21,676 nt of DNA from a virus: the IMG/VR virus record IMGVR_UViG_3300033182_001315, positions 1-21,676 of that record; one strand, written 5' to 3'. Positions 21,456 through 21,676 of the stretch are shown here, piece after piece. Below the pieces are notes generated by a model. The model made no database searches. It was not told where the DNA came from and was given only the letters and a program-made list of their open reading frames with translations. A program made the translations under genes and the position numbers. Position 1 is the stretch's first letter. The number at the start of each line of letters is the position of its first letter.

Positions 21456-21676
21456 AAACAGCAGTACTCATACTGTTCGTAATGATGTGCATGATACCTC
21501 TGATGACAATTGCTCATAAAGGAGTAGAACCCCACTGTAATGTAAATGATTATCAGTTACCTTGTTATGAAGATAAAACTGGTCAGATTCTTTACAAACA
21601 AGAGCCTGAAACAGTTATAGAGTTAGAAGAAGTAACTGAAAAAGTAGAAACAAAAAATAGAATAATTGGCAAAAAA
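21452..21676 (+). CDS. Secreted or periplasmic protein, 3' end beyond the window
   Basis: The ATG overlaps the preceding stop, and 75 codons are visible without a stop. The start MKTAVLILFVMMCMIPLMTI then AHKG is a good signal peptide with probable cleavage near Ala 21. No clear lipobox is present. The exported part has a Cys pair (C29 and C38 in PHCNVNDYQLPCYED) that could form a disulfide, then an acidic, Glu/Val-rich helix. Following a membrane-anchored haem protein, it could be a partner in the periplasm. An outer spanin is an alternative. No family is recognised. Confidence 0.7.
   Translation, partial: MKTAVLILFVMMCMIPLMTIAHKGVEPHCNVNDYQLPCYEDKTGQILYKQEPETVIELEEVTEKVETKNRIIGKK

Noticed and set aside
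1-21676. CRISPR array, integrase, insertion sequence or tRNA gene
   Set aside because: No regularly spaced repeats, recombinase or transposase motifs were seen, and no complete tRNA cloverleaf was found apart from the tRNA-like part of the tmRNA.

Overview
The window looks like a piece of a large, AT-rich, strictly lytic T4-like (myovirus-type) phage, probably marine. Genes are packed on the + strand with overlaps of a few bases. There is a T4 gp61-type primase, a RuvC-like resolvase, long repetitive tail-fibre-like proteins, exact copies of the T4-type late promoter element TATAAATA, and a SEG-type GIY-YIG homing endonuclease. The host is probably an alphaproteobacterium: the phage carries a circularly permuted two-piece tmRNA gene, the form typical of that class, and a DUF1289 protein. 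This host call is inference; cyanobacteria also contain permuted tmRNAs. TGA is used as an ordinary stop by many genes here.

Layout. (1) 3-8892: virion region. A partial gene of unknown role is followed by small proteins, two appendage proteins sharing one N-terminal domain (263 and 1231 residues), and four or five conserved or structural proteins. (2) 8889-8917: a textbook sigma-70 promoter (TTGACA, 17 bases, TATAAT) starts the next block. (3) 8947-15341: primase, a kinase-nucleotidyltransferase fusion, ThyX, a class II ribonucleotide reductase, OMP decarboxylase, a GT17-like glycosyltransferase, and a glutaredoxin whose first catalytic Cys codon is TGA. Several of these feed dNTP synthesis: PyrF makes UMP, NrdJ reduces ribonucleotides, ThyX makes dTMP, and the glutaredoxin could re-reduce NrdJ. 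(4) 15373-16985: small proteins and the resolvase. (5) 16986-18567: an iron-sulfur cassette with an IscU scaffold and two A-type carriers. (6) 18640-19604: a T4-type late promoter, a GC-rich structured leader, and a probable ADP-ribosyltransferase with a capsid-targeting-like N-terminus. (7) 19611-20609: the permuted tmRNA, an opposite-strand homing endonuclease, and beyond it a second, divergent copy of the tmRNA tag end plus terminator. (8) 20617-21676: another late promoter, a three-helix holin-like membrane protein, a membrane-anchored protein with a haem-binding CxxCH motif, and a secreted protein cut by the window end.

The strongest leads are the probable selenocysteine glutaredoxin, the homing endonuclease lodged between two tmRNA 3' ends with different tag sequences, the structured late leader with two perfectly complementary hexaloops, the iron-sulfur assembly set, and the cytochrome-like protein in a late operon. 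Everything was read by eye; no search or folding program was run.
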